The notes under the pieces are model-generated. The model saw nothing but the letters and a program-made list of their open reading frames with translations. It had not been told where the DNA came from and did not search any database. A DNA stretch of 64,000 bases from CAVUFH01 sp963740835. Its GTDB lineage: Bacteria > Actinomycetota > Acidimicrobiia > IMCC26256 > PALSA-610. Both the position numbers and the translations under genes were made by a program. This document shows, piece by piece, positions 10,026 through 19,387 of the stretch. Location: NCBI GenBank assembly GCA_963740835.1, contig CAVUFH010000003.1:1-64000 (forward strand), read 5' to 3'. How positions within the stretch are numbered: the first letter of the stretch is position 1; each line of letters begins with the position of its first letter.

Positions 10026-11308
10026 AGGAGCAAACCGTGGAGAGAGCCCCTGGTTTGAGCGTTCGCCTCAAACTCACCCTCAGCTACGCCGGCTTCCTCA
10101 TGATCGCAGGCGCCTTGCTGCTCGCCGCGGTGTGGGTGTTCCTCCTGCGTTACGTCCCCGATCGTGCGACGCTCATCGATACCAGTGACAACCCTGTTCA
10201 TGGCGTCTTTCCCATTCGGTCCAGCCTGCTGCACGTCTTCGCTCCGAGGGCAGCCGCAGTGTTGGCGTTCCTGCTGGTGTTCGGTCTCGTGGGAGGGTGG
10301 ATTCTCGCCGGCCGCATGCTCGCGCCCGTGACTCGCATCGCCGACGCCACACGCATGGCCGCGGGCGGCTCACTCTCCCACCGGATCGCGTTGGAAGGCC
10401 GTAACGACGAGTTCCGTGAGCTCGCCGACGCCTTCGACGCCATGCTCGCGCGACTCGAAGCACACGTCGCCGAGCAGCAGAGATTCGCCGCCAACGCCTC
10501 CCACGAACTGCGCACCCCGCTGGCGATCACGCAGACACTTCTCGACGTGGCCCGCAACGATCTGGATCCCGACAACGGCGAACTCGTCGAACGCCTCCAT
10601 GTCGTCAACACCCGAGCGATCGACCTCACCGAGGCATTGCTCGTGCTCAGCCGCGCCGACCAACGGTCCTTCACCCCAGAACCTGTCGACCTGTCCCTCA
10701 TCGCGGAGGAGGCCGCTGAAACGCTCCTCCCGCTCGCAGCAAAGCATGGCGTCACCATCGAAACCTCCGGCGAGATGACCCCCACCATCGGCTCACACGC
10801 GCTCCTGCTGCAGATGACCACGAACCTCGTGCACAACGCGATCGTCCACAACCTGCGAGAACAGGGCACCGTGTGGGTCACGACCAGCGTTCACCCCGAG
10901 AGTGTGGTGCTCAGTGTCGAGAACACCGGCGAGAAGGTCACCCCACAGTTGGTTTCCACGCTTGTCGAGCCGTTCCAGCGCGGCACCGAACGCATTCGTG
11001 CCGACCACGCAGGTGTCGGCCTCGGCCTGGCAATCGTCAAAAGCATCACCCAAGCACACGACGGAACACTCACCATCGTCCCCCGCCGCGACGGCGGGAT
11101 CTGCGTCACGGCGCAACTACTCGCCGTGCCACCAAACACTGCAGAAGACGACCAGGGAATTGGGATTGCCGCGGATTCGGTTGGCCCGCGGTGGTTACAC
11201 ACATTGCATCCGGGCACCACGCGGCATGACCTGGCACTTCGTGAGGTGGAGGTGAGCGGACTCGAACCGCCGACTTCTACGTTGCGAACGAAAAATCTCG
11301 GCTCGTAG
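10022..11308 (+). CDS. Sensor histidine kinase; C-terminus reads into a dispersed repeat
   Basis: Starts GTG, overlapping the regulator stop. Two membrane segments (about residues 19-42 and 75-97) enclose a short extracytoplasmic loop, followed by a HAMP domain, the H-box ASHELRTPL with phospho-acceptor His161, an N-box (NLVHNAIVHN) and the G-box GVGLGLAIV. The ATPase domain should end near QLLAVPP. The frame then continues about 60 residues with no kinase homology into the repeat at 11246, ending LRTKNLGS. The original stop was probably lost when the repeat arrived or by an indel. Its presumed partner is the preceding regulator; the divergent VanY-like gene suggests a cell-wall signal. Confidence 0.9.
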   Translation: MKEQTVERAPGLSVRLKLTLSYAGFLMIAGALLLAAVWVFLLRYVPDRATLIDTSDNPVHGVFPIRSSLLHVFAPRAAAVLAFLLVFGLVGGWILAGRMLAPVTRIADATRMAAGGSLSHRIALEGRNDEFRELADAFDAMLARLEAHVAEQQRFAANASHELRTPLAITQTLLDVARNDLDPDNGELVERLHVVNTRAIDLTEALLVLSRADQRSFTPEPVDLSLIAEEAAETLLPLAAKHGVTIETSGEMTPTIGSHALLLQMTTNLVHNAIVHNLREQGTVWVTTSVHPESVVLSVENTGEKVTPQLVSTLVEPFQRGTERIRADHAGVGLGLAIVKSITQAHDGTLTIVPRRDGGICVTAQLLAVPPNTAEDDQGIGIAADSVGPRWLHTLHPGTTRHDLALREVEVSGLEPPTSTLRTKNLGS

Positions 11309-11400
11309 CGCCGCGAGGTGCCGCGTAGTTCCAGGTCGTCGCGGCACGCGCCACGAGGTGCCAACCCATGCCGTGCTGCACGTGCGCGCCATTGAGCCGC
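11246..11400 (-). repeat. tRNA-derived dispersed repeat, copy 1
   Basis: On the minus strand the 3' 45 bases fold like a tRNA 3' half: loop TTCGCAA, a 5-nt strand CGTAG, a T-arm with GGCGG/TTCGAGT/CCGCT, acceptor strand CACCTCC and discriminator A. The 5' ~110 bases form a GC-rich arm with several GTGGC/GCCAC dyads. The same layout recurs at 20.6, 29.0 and 58.2 kb. The preceding kinase frame enters this copy. No 5' tRNA half is present. Confidence 0.75.
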
Positions 11401-11473
11401 ATCGCTGTTGCTCGACCCATGGTTCGCAGCACGGTGCGCGGTTCCGTGTCGCGTCCGTTCGCTCGTCCCGATG

Positions 11474-12184
11474 TCAGACTTGTCTCGGGAAAGTGGCGAG
11501 GATCGCCAGGCCGGCGAAGAGCACGACGATCGCGAGCGACACCATGAACAGCCGGCTGCGGCTCGAAGACAGCTTTGTGCTGATTCCGGCGAAGAACAGC
11601 ACGGAGGCGAACAGCACCGCGGTGAGCACGTAGTTGTCGCCGCGTTGGTTGTCACGGCGCGCGAGCGCGCTCTGTCGATCGGCCCGTGCGTCGAGCTGAT
11701 CCGAGCGGCGTCGCTCGGCGAGGTCGTACTCCGGCACCGCGAACGGCGTCGGCGGCGCGTCGGGGTTCGAGAGCGGCCGCTGCGCGACCCACGCGTCGAA
11801 TGCGGGCTTGAACTCGTCCCGGAAGCGGAGGTACAGGAATCCCGACAGCGCCTGGGGATCGGGCTGGTAGGTCCCGTCCCCAGCAATGACGTCGGGATTG
11901 GCTGCGCGCTCATCGGAGATCGCGCCGAGCCAGCTCACGAACGTGTCGACGTCGACGATCGTCTGCGAGTTGGCCCGGCTTTCCGCCTTCGCCGATTCGG
12001 TGCGATCGGCGCCGGCACGGGCGAAGTGCACGGATTGCGTGCCGCTCCACTTCGTGCTCTCGAACGCCGACCAGGCGGTGAGCACCGTCGCGAGCGCCAG
12101 CACGACGGTTGCCACCAACTCGAGTCGCTCCTGCCGCCGGGCACCGCTCGCAGCCGGCGCGGGCTGTTCCTGTACTTCCGACAT
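11474..12184 (-). CDS. Conserved three-helix membrane protein of unknown function
   Basis: 236 residues from an ATG at 12184; the frame is open further upstream but that part shows no conserved features. An N-terminal membrane helix (LVATVVLALATVLTAWSAF) is followed by ESTKWSG, a charged helical stretch of ~100 residues rich in Arg and Glu, and two C-terminal helices (VLTAVLFASVLFFAGI and LFMVSLAIVVLFAGLAI). The pattern 'TAWSAFESTKWSG' recurs in uncharacterised bacterial membrane proteins. No catalytic residues are visible. No operon partners. Confidence 0.75.
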   Translation of the reverse strand: MSEVQEQPAPAASGARRQERLELVATVVLALATVLTAWSAFESTKWSGTQSVHFARAGADRTESAKAESRANSQTIVDVDTFVSWLGAISDERAANPDVIAGDGTYQPDPQALSGFLYLRFRDEFKPAFDAWVAQRPLSNPDAPPTPFAVPEYDLAERRRSDQLDARADRQSALARRDNQRGDNYVLTAVLFASVLFFAGISTKLSSSRSRLFMVSLAIVVLFAGLAILATFPRQV

Positions 12185-12279
12185 GATCCAACGTTCCCAT
12201 GCCGGGCCCGGGCGCGCGCGCACCGCCCGTTCGCGACGGGCGAAGTGACGAGCATCCCCGAGCGACGGCGCAATGAGTG

Positions 12280-12552
12280 ACAACGTTCGGAGTGAAAAGG
12301 CTCTACGCCCTTGGCGCGGCTGAGATCGTCGTCGAGGAGTGCGGCCCGGCGTAACCAGCCGGGCATGCCGATCGTTTGGAATTCCCTCGTTGCGGCCGCG
12401 AGCCGGGCCCGGGCCAACTCGAGGTCGCCGTTTCCATTGCGACGCAGCCGTGCGTGCACGAGTGCCTCGTCGAAATCGACGACGGGCAGCAACCGGGAAC
12501 CGGTTTCGAGGAGGGCAAGGCGCGGCGTCGAACCACTGCGAATCTTCGCCAT
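12280..12552 (-). pseudogene. Relic of the C-terminal TPR tail of a large AAA/cyclase regulator
   Basis: One frame reads LALLETGSRLLPVVDFDEALVH, then GDLELARARLAAATREF and IGMPGWLRRAALL. This is the pattern of the last two TPR-like helices of actinobacterial ATPase-cyclase proteins ('...LxxARALLxxAxxxFxxLGMPxWxxRAxxLL'). Nothing of the ATPase or DNA-binding part is present nearby, so this is a stranded fragment. The call rests on the helix pattern alone. Confidence 0.4.
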
Positions 12553-12729
12553 GCTGATCCTCTTCGAATGCCACATCGTGCGCGGCCTCACCGCCGCGCC
12601 GTGAAGGGACGAACCGTGCGGTGGTGCTCGCATGCGCACCAGAATCGATGGTCACATGGCGGCGCGCCCGGGTCTGCACCGAACGACGTGCGGTTGCCGG
12701 CGTTCTGACGTGAACGGAGGCGGCACACT

Positions 12730-14151
12730 GTGGGGATGCGCTCGTTGGAGACGGACTACCTCGTTGTCGGCGCGGGGGCGATGGGCATGGCCTTCACCGA
12801 CGCCTTGATCGACCACGCCGATGTCCACGTCACGCTCGTCGACCGGCGCCATGCCGGCGGCGGGCATTGGCAGGACGCCTATCCGTTCGTCCAGCTTCAC
12901 CAGGCGTCGCTCTTCTACGGCGTCGCGTCGACCGAGCTCGGCGCCGGAATCGTGCAGCAAAAGGGTCCCGAATCCGGACTGTGCGAGCGGGCGCGGCGGT
13001 CGGAAATCCTGCACTACTACGACGACATCTTGTATCGCCGCTTCATCGGTTCGGGCCGCGTCGCCTTCTACGGCGGAAGCGACTATCACACCGACGGCGT
13101 ATCTCATCTCCTGACGTCCCGCGTGTCGGGCGAGACGACACGCGTTGAGGCGCGCCACCGCGTCGTCGACGCGACCTACCTGTCACCGACCGTTCCGGCG
13201 ACGACTCCACCACCATTCGGTGTTGCCGACGGCGTACGCGTCGTCGCTGTCAACGAACTCGCACGGCTGGAAACGCCGCCGAGCCGGTACGTCATCGTGG
13301 GTGCCGGAAAGACGGCCACCGACGGGATCGTGTGGTTGTTGGCGAACGGTGTGCCACCCGACCGGATCATGTGGGTGCGACCGCGTGAGCCGTGGATGCT
13401 CAATCGTGCAGTCGTCCAACCCGACCCTGTGGTCGCGCTCGGGCTCGTTGCGGACACCATGGCTGCGGCCGCGCAGGCGACGTCACTCGACGACCTGTTC
13501 CTGCGCCTCGAAGCCGCCGCCGTGATGTTCCGCATCGACACGGAGACCGTTCCCACGATGGCGAAGACACCCACGCTCGGCACGTGGGAACTCGACCTGC
13601 TGCGGACCATCGAGAACGTCGTCCGTCTCGGACACATCGACCACGTGACCACACGCGAGATCGTCCTCGACGACGGCGTCGTTCCCCTGCCGCCGGATTC
13701 GCTCGTCGTGCACTGCGCCGCTTCGGGGCTGCGGTATCCGCCGCTCGCGCCACTCTGGAGTCCCGACATGATCCGGCTCCAGACGACTCGGGCCGGGTTC
13801 CCATGCTTCTGCGCCGCGCTGGCCGGTTACGTGGAAGCCACCCGCGACGACGACCGCGAGCGCAATCGGCTGTGTCCGCCCAACACACTTCCCGACGATC
13901 CCGTCAGCTGGGCGCGCATGCAGGTTCGTGGCACCCTGGCCGCCCGTGCGTACGGCGCCGAACCCGACATCGCAGCCTGGGCCAACACCTGCGCCCTCAA
14001 TCCCGCGCGCATCGCACCGTCCCGACGCGACGAACCTGCCGTCCGAGCCGCGGCGGCGCGTGCATCCGACGTCGCCGAGCCCGGACTCGCCCGGATGGCC
14101 GCCCTGTGCGATGAGCAGGTGCCAGGCATCGAACCCGGAGCGCCGTTCTGA
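12730..14151 (+). CDS. FAD/NAD(P)-dependent oxidoreductase
   Basis: 473 residues. The N-terminus carries an FAD Rossmann motif (VVGAGAMGMAF) and a second dinucleotide fold (YVIVGAGKTATDG) near residue 187, as in flavin monooxygenase-like and pyridine-nucleotide oxidoreductases. The Baeyer-Villiger/FMO fingerprint is not evident. GTG at 12730 is chosen because GGAGG ends nine bases before it; an ATG six bases later is possible. The C-terminal third has no recognisable motif. Substrate unknown, and no co-transcribed partner gives a clue. Confidence 0.8.
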   Translation: MGMRSLETDYLVVGAGAMGMAFTDALIDHADVHVTLVDRRHAGGGHWQDAYPFVQLHQASLFYGVASTELGAGIVQQKGPESGLCERARRSEILHYYDDILYRRFIGSGRVAFYGGSDYHTDGVSHLLTSRVSGETTRVEARHRVVDATYLSPTVPATTPPPFGVADGVRVVAVNELARLETPPSRYVIVGAGKTATDGIVWLLANGVPPDRIMWVRPREPWMLNRAVVQPDPVVALGLVADTMAAAAQATSLDDLFLRLEAAAVMFRIDTETVPTMAKTPTLGTWELDLLRTIENVVRLGHIDHVTTREIVLDDGVVPLPPDSLVVHCAASGLRYPPLAPLWSPDMIRLQTTRAGFPCFCAALAGYVEATRDDDRERNRLCPPNTLPDDPVSWARMQVRGTLAARAYGAEPDIAAWANTCALNPARIAPSRRDEPAVRAAAARASDVAEPGLARMAALCDEQVPGIEPGAPF

Positions 14152-14385
14152 CCTGCCACTCGAGGTCGGCGGCTTCTACGAACAGCTGCTCACGCCGTCC
14201 CGAACCAACGCGACCCTTCGCCCCGACAGCCCGCACGGTTTCACGATCACCCGAACCCTGATTCCGTCGGCGTTCGCAAGCGCGATTGAGCTTGATCGAA
14301 GCCCTGTTGCTTGCCGTCGCCTGGCGGTGGGCGCCGATCGAAGGTTCGACTGGCTTTCGGCGATTGGTTCGGCGAGCCTTTCCGC

Positions 14386-17119
14386 GTGTCGTCGGCGTAC
14401 GGGCTGGTGGGACGAGAGGCCGAATTGGCCCAGGTCACCGCGGCTGTCCGAGATGTCAGCGCGGGACGGGCGTCGGTACTCGTGATCGAGGGCGAAGCCG
14501 GCATCGGCAAAACCCGCTTGGTGCAGAGCATCGTCGAAGCGGCGCGGCATCGTGACCTGTTCGTGTTCTCCGGTCACGCGCATCCGTTCGAGCGCACCCG
14601 GCCGTTCGGTGTCGTCGCGGCGGCGCTCGAGCTGAACGGGCTGTCATCGGATCCTCGACGGGCAGCAATCGGCGCACTGCTCTCGGGCAACCGGGGCGCG
14701 GCGCAGTCCGCCGGCGATGGCGTCCAGTACCAGGTGGTCGAGGAGATCGTGGACCTCGTCGAGACAGCGTGCGCGGCGCGCCCGGTGCTGTTCGTCGCCG
14801 AGGATGTCCACTGGGCCGACAGCGCGAGCCTGTTGGCGATCTCGTCCGTGGCGCGGCAGCTGCCCTTGTCGGCGTTGCTTGTCGTTGTGACGGCGCGACC
14901 CTCCCCGCTGTCGGCCGAGGCGGTGCGACTCATCGACGATCTTGCGACCGCGGGCGCGCGCACGTTGCGACTCGAGCCACTGACGTCAGGCGATGTAGCC
15001 GCGCTCGCCAGTCACGCGCTCGGCGCACCTCCTGGTCCGGGACTGACCGCGCTGCTCGACAAGGCGGGCGGGAACCCGCTGTGGGCCGTTGCCATGCTCG
15101 GCGCGTTGGACGACGAAGGGATGCTGCAACGCTCCGGGGACGCCGTCGAGGCGATGAGCTCGGGGTTACCGGCTTCGCTGAGCGCCTTGGTTGTTCGCCG
15201 CCTTCGAGACTTGCCGACCGCGACGCTGGAGCTCCTGCAAATCACGGCAGTGCTCGGCGACGCGGTGTCGCTGCGCGACGTCGCCGCGGTGGCGTGCCGG
15301 TCGCCCACGGAAGTCGTCGGCCAACTGAACGAGGCGTTCGCCACGCAGCTGCTCGACGCGGCCGACGACCGCGTTGTATTCCGGCATCAACTCGTGCACG
15401 ACGCGATCTATCAACAGGTACCCGCGCCGGCCCGCCGTCTGTTGCACCGTGAGGCCGCCGAAGCGCTGACGGCCGCTGGCGCGGATCGGCTCCATGTCGC
15501 GGACCATCTGATGCTCGGTGCCGAACGGGGCGACGAACAGGCGGTTACATCGCTGCGAGACGCCGCCCGTGATGCAGCGGCGCGCGCGCCGCTGGTCGCG
15601 GTCGAGCTCGTACGCCGGGCGGAGGCGCTGCTGCCGGCGGGGCATCACGACGCCGACCTGGTGTCGTTGGAGGTGGTCCAGGCGCTGCTGCGCGCGGGAA
15701 AGGTGGCGGAGGCGTCAGCCCGTGCCGAAGCGGTTCGCCGTCGCGCAGAACAGCCTCGCCGGGCCGGCTTCGCTTCGGCCCTCCGACGAAGTTCCGATGC
15801 TGGCGCAGCAGAGTTGGGCACTCACGTATACCGGCGAGCACCGCGCAGGGGAATCGGCCGCCGCCCGGGCACTCGCGGTCGCAGAGCACGCTGGCGACGC
15901 GGCGATGACGGCCGTCGCATTGACCGCGTTGTCGGTGGCGCTCGGGCGCCAAGGCCGCTACCGCGAGGCCCTCGCCCACGCGACGCGGGCTGCCGAGGTC
16001 GCGGCAAATTCGCCCGACGCGAGATCACTGCCGCTGCAGCCGAAGCTCTTCCTCGGCCTGGCGAGCTTCGACTGCGACCTCGTCGACGAAGCGCGAGCCG
16101 CGTACCGCGCTGCCCTCGACGACGAGTTCGGCGCGGGGTGGTGGCTGTCCGACACCCTGGTCGCCGACGCGCAGGCGTGCTTCGTCGTCGGCGAGTGGGA
16201 TGACGCGATGCCCCGTCTGATCGCAAGCGGCCAGGCCGCGCAGGAAAAGGACCACGCGCTGCTGGCGTCACAGTCGCTCGCCTACCGGGCGATCATCGCG
16301 ACGGCCACCGGTGACCTCCAGTCCGCAAAGGAATACGCGACGGAGATCGCCAGCTCGGTAGAAGGCGACCACCTGAGCTACAACGCGGGGGTCATCGCGT
16401 TTGCGCTCGCGCAGCTGAAGCTCGCCGAAGGCGACCGGCAGGGTGCGTACGACGTGTTGCTGCGGTGCTGGCGCTTCGAGGTCGCAACGGAGACCCGCTA
16501 CTACCACCGCTGTCTCGCGCCGGACCTTGTCCGCCTCGCGCTGACGCTCGGGCACCGCGATATCGCGGGCGAGGTCGCGGACACCGTTGCAGCCGGTGCC
16601 GACTTCTCGCCGGAGGTGCCGACGGTGCAAAGCGTTGCGCTGTGCACTCGAGCGCTGGTCGACGGCGATGTCGAACCGATGATCGAGGCGGTCGAGCTTG
16701 CCCGCCAGGTGCCGCACCTGGTGGAGCACACCGGCGCGTGCGAAGACGCGGCGACACTGCTGACCGAGGCCGGGCGTCGGGACGAGGCCGCGGCGATGCT
16801 GACCGAGGCACTGGACCGCCACGAGCGTGCCGGCGCGCACGCCTGGGCCGGCCGCGTGCGCGCGGCGTTGCGGAACCTGGGCGTCCGTCCCGGTCAGCGC
16901 GGGTCGAGGAGCCGACCGGCCCGCGGCTGGCAGAGCCTGACCGCGACCGAGCGAGCCGTGTCGCTGCTCGTGGCCGACGGATTGACGAACGGCGCCGTGG
17001 CCCGGCGCCTCTATATCTCGCCGCACACCGTCAACACCCATCTGCGGCACGTGTTCGCCAAGCTCGGCGTTTCGAACCGAGTCTCGCTCGCCCGCGAAGT
17101 ACATCGGTCGATCGAGTGA
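14386..17119 (+). pseudogene. LuxR-family AAA-ATPase regulator with one frameshift
   Basis: About 910 residues when joined. The ATPase has Walker A GEAGIGKTRL and a Walker B-like FVAEDVHWAD. Then come a winged-helix-like region, TPR-type helices and a C-terminal LuxR DNA-binding domain (LTATERAVSLLVADGLTNG, YISPHTVNTHLRHV). Near base 15740, in the linker after the ATPase, the frame changes once; everything before and after is well conserved. GTG at 14386 places the conserved LVGREAEL right after the start. Its stop overlaps the next gene's ATG (TGATG), so the following small barrel proteins are probably co-transcribed. A single assembly error could restore a working gene. Confidence 0.8.
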
Positions 17120-17511
17120 TGTCTTCGCCGCTGGTCGGCAAGACAATCGGTCGCGTTCCTATGCAGTCCGTTGCCTTCTCCGTGCCACTGCTGCCCGGCC
17201 AGACCGAAGCGAATCGGACCGCGCTGGCGTCGTGCTGGATGGGTGCGCGCAAGGAAGCATTCCAGGATGCCCGGCGCCGGGCCGGCATCGTTCGAGAAGC
17301 GGTCTGGATCCAACCCGCGCCGCGCGGGGATGTCGGCGTGGTCTACGTGGAGGCTGACAACCTCGCCGCCGCGTTCACGATGCTGGGCACCTCGGCCGAG
17401 CCGTTCGACCGATGGTTTCGCGATCACGTTCGCCGAGTGCACGGCGTCGCGTTGGAACAGCTCTTGGCATCCAGCGAACTGGTGCTCGATTTCGACGTCA
17501 ACACAATCTGA
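17119..17511 (+). CDS. Small dimeric alpha/beta-barrel-like protein (DUF6176-like)
   Basis: 130 residues; ATG overlaps the preceding stop by one base. An in-frame ATG at 17161 (MQSVAFSVPLLPGQTE) may be the real start, since homologous folds begin there. The strand-helix pattern (AFSVPLLPGQTE, then a helix with ARKEAFQDARRRAG, then VGVVYVEADNLAAAF) matches ferredoxin-like barrel proteins such as DUF6176. No catalytic residues are recognised. It is first in a run of four or five similarly small proteins. Confidence 0.65.
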   Translation: MSSPLVGKTIGRVPMQSVAFSVPLLPGQTEANRTALASCWMGARKEAFQDARRRAGIVREAVWIQPAPRGDVGVVYVEADNLAAAFTMLGTSAEPFDRWFRDHVRRVHGVALEQLLASSELVLDFDVNTI

Positions 17512-17543
17512 ACTGAGAATCTGAACCGGAGAGGTCGCGCGAC

Positions 17544-17855
17544 ATGTGGGCACAGCTCATCAAGATGCAATTGAAACCAGGCTCGGACACCGCCGAGCTG
17601 ACGAAACAGATCCGGGCCGCCGAACAACCAGGATCGGGACTGGTCCGGTCACTCTTCATGCACGACCAGACCGACCCCAGTTGCATCTACACGCTGGTGG
17701 TGTTCGACAGCGAGGAGAAGGCACGAGCCCGCGAACAGGACCCGCGGCGCCAGGAGCAATTGCAAAACGCCCGGCAGATCATGGCGGACATCTTCGACGG
17801 TCCACCGGAGTTCAAGGACCTGATCGTCATCGACGAGTGGACGGACGCAGGATGA
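17544..17855 (+). CDS. Antibiotic-biosynthesis-monooxygenase-like (ABM) barrel protein
   Basis: 103 residues. It starts MWAQLIKMQLKPGSD, the usual first strand of ABM-fold proteins, followed by a helix, YTLVVFDSEEKARARE and a last strand DLIVIDEW. A CGGAGAGG ribosome-binding site lies ahead of the ATG. ABM proteins are dimeric ferredoxin-like barrels that can act as cofactor-free monooxygenases or heme/quinone binders; no activity can be assigned here. Its stop overlaps the next ATG (ATGA). Confidence 0.7.
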   Translation: MWAQLIKMQLKPGSDTAELTKQIRAAEQPGSGLVRSLFMHDQTDPSCIYTLVVFDSEEKARAREQDPRRQEQLQNARQIMADIFDGPPEFKDLIVIDEWTDAG

Positions 17856-17941
17856 ACGAGCACCCGAACGTCGCAATCGTCCGGTCAGTGTACGAAGCGG
17901 TGGCGCGAGATGTGGCCGAGGAGAACCGCTTCGGAAGCTGA
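17852..17941 (+). pseudogene. N-terminal stub of a SnoaL-like (NTF2-fold) protein
   Basis: Only 29 codons: NPNVAIVRSVYEAVARDVAEENRF-type start, the first helix of SnoaL-like polyketide-cyclase-fold proteins (usual form 'xxVxxxYEAxxRGDxxA'). The glycine of RGD is lost and a stop follows at once. The ATG overlaps the preceding stop, so it is still translated with the operon. Truncated relic; an intact SnoaL-like gene lies at 18.9 kb. Confidence 0.45.
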
Positions 17942-18005
17942 GTGACACTTTCGTTTCCGTCCGGCCCCAACCGGTCGGAGCACTACACGAAGGAACGATA
18001 CGAAC

Positions 18006-18287
18006 ATGGCAATCATCATGAACACCGAGATTCCGGGCGCCGATGCCAGCTTCATGGACGGGATGCGCGCGGCCGGCGTCGTGGACGCGATCTCGAAGGC
18101 GCCGGGCTTCGTGAGTCACGTCAGCGGCGTTTCCGGCAGCGGCTATCGCGTCATCGAGGTGTGGGAATCGCGAGAAGCCCACCAGGCCTGGTTCGACAAT
18201 CACGTTGCTCCGAACCTCCCTCCGGGCTTGGAACCCACATGGGAGTACACGGACCTCGTGATCGCGGTCCCGGACACGGGAGCTTGA
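18006..18287 (+). CDS. Small ABM-like dimeric alpha/beta-barrel protein
   Basis: 93 residues: first strand MAIIMNTEIPG, helix with DGMRAAGVVDAISKAPG, second strand FVSHVSGVSGSGYRVIEVWES, then EAHQAWFDNHV. This order is typical of the actinobacterial 'hypothetical' barrel group in which strand 2 follows APGFxxH. AAGGAACGATACGAAC before the ATG supplies the ribosome-binding site. Function unknown; possibly stress-related or substrate-sequestering. Confidence 0.7.
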   Translation: MAIIMNTEIPGADASFMDGMRAAGVVDAISKAPGFVSHVSGVSGSGYRVIEVWESREAHQAWFDNHVAPNLPPGLEPTWEYTDLVIAVPDTGA

Positions 18288-18288
18288 G

Positions 18289-18858
18289 GTGCACATCGTC
18301 GCGACCTTTCGAACGAGTCATCGATCGAACGAACGAAGTCGTCGATCGGGTCGAGCCCGACCAACTGAGGAATCCGACTCCGTGCACGGACTGACGTGCG
18401 GGCAGTGATCAACCACATCACGGGCGGAGCGACGATGTTCGCGGAGTGCGTCGAACAAGGGTCCGTACCCGATGCGAGGCTCGGCGAGTTGATGGGCGGT
18501 GACAACCTTGGTGACGACTTCAAGGCCAAGTATCACGCGGCAGTCGATCGCGCGCGAGCGACATTCGCGATGCCCGGAGCGCTCGACAAGATGGTGAAGC
18601 TCCCGTTCGGGGAGATGCCAGGTGGCGTCGCGCTCGAACATCGCGATCATGGACGTGATCACGCACGCCGCCGACATCGCCAACGCGCCGGGACAGAACA
18701 TCGACGACGAGGAGATCCTCACCGTGGCGCTCGACGTCGGACGCCAGATGATCACGGACGACCTGCGCATGCCGGGAGTCTTCGATGCCGCGCAGCCGGC
18801 AGCTCCGAACTCATCGGCGGCGGACAAGCTCCTGGACTTCGCCGGCCGGAAGATCTGA
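18289..18858 (+). pseudogene. Twice-frameshifted TIGR03086-type metal-binding protein
   Basis: N-terminal helix FERVIDRTNEVVDRVEPDQL runs to NPTPCTD and then a stop. The expected next residues WDVRAVINHITGG resume after what looks like a two-base loss at about 18390. A second break near 18635 separates KLPFGEMPGGVAL from NIAIMDVITHAADIANA, and the protein ends LLDFAGRKI. This is a paralogue of the gene at 1.9-2.5 kb (compare LTTLPFG and DRILAFAGRQI there). The expected metal ligands (INHITGG, THAADIA) survive. Role unknown. Confidence 0.75.
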
Positions 18859-18903
18859 CGGCACACGAACCGGGTACGTTCAACTGCGATGGAAGAGGCG
18901 AGC

Positions 18904-19323
18904 ATGGATCACGCACTGACGATGCGGAGCACGTACGAGCGGATCAACGCCGGCGACATCGACGGCTTCGGTGAGTTGCTCGCCGACGACTTCGTCGAGC
19001 ATGACGACACGCCTGGTCTTCCTCCGACGAAGTCCGGCACGCTCGACTTCTTTCGGATGCTGTTGACGGCGTTCCCCGACATGCACATGGTCGTCGATGA
19101 TCTGATCGCCGACGGCGACAAGACCGTGGCGCGGGTCACCGCGAAGGCGACGCACCAGGGCGACTTCATGGGACTCCCACCGACGGGAAACCGCGTGGAG
19201 ATCGACCTCATCGACATCATGCGGTTCGATGCCGCGGGCATTGTGTGCGAGCACTGGGGCGTGGCCGACATGCTCGGGCTGATGCAGCAGCTCGGCGTCG
19301 TGCCTGCCGGACCCAACGCGTAA
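18904..19323 (+). CDS. SnoaL-like (ester-cyclase-type) NTF2-fold protein
   Basis: 139 residues from an ATG at 18904, which follows GGAAGAGGCGAGC; an in-frame ATG at 18889 lacks a ribosome-binding site. The helix YERINAGDIDGFGELLADDFVEH and the later GDFMGLPPTGNRVEIDLIDIMRF and GIVCEHWGVADMLGLMQQLG are hallmarks of the SnoaL-like 'ester cyclase' group. Members adopt a cone-shaped fold that binds small hydrophobic ligands; some cyclise polyketides, most are uncharacterised. Confidence 0.85.
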   Translation: MDHALTMRSTYERINAGDIDGFGELLADDFVEHDDTPGLPPTKSGTLDFFRMLLTAFPDMHMVVDDLIADGDKTVARVTAKATHQGDFMGLPPTGNRVEIDLIDIMRFDAAGIVCEHWGVADMLGLMQQLGVVPAGPNA

Positions 19324-19387
19324 CTGGATCTCATGGCGGTCGCCACGAGCCGAGTGTTCACGCGTGTTCGTCGCACCGCGACCCACG

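Noticed and set aside
11246..11290. Complete tRNA gene at the repeat cores
   Set aside because: Only the anticodon-loop-to-acceptor half is present; no 5' acceptor strand or D-arm precedes any copy.
14157..14190. Possible further repeat core (GGTCGGCGGCTTCTACGAAC)
   Set aside because: Matches only in a short stretch and lacks the T-loop TTCGAGT sequence; probably chance in GC-rich DNA.
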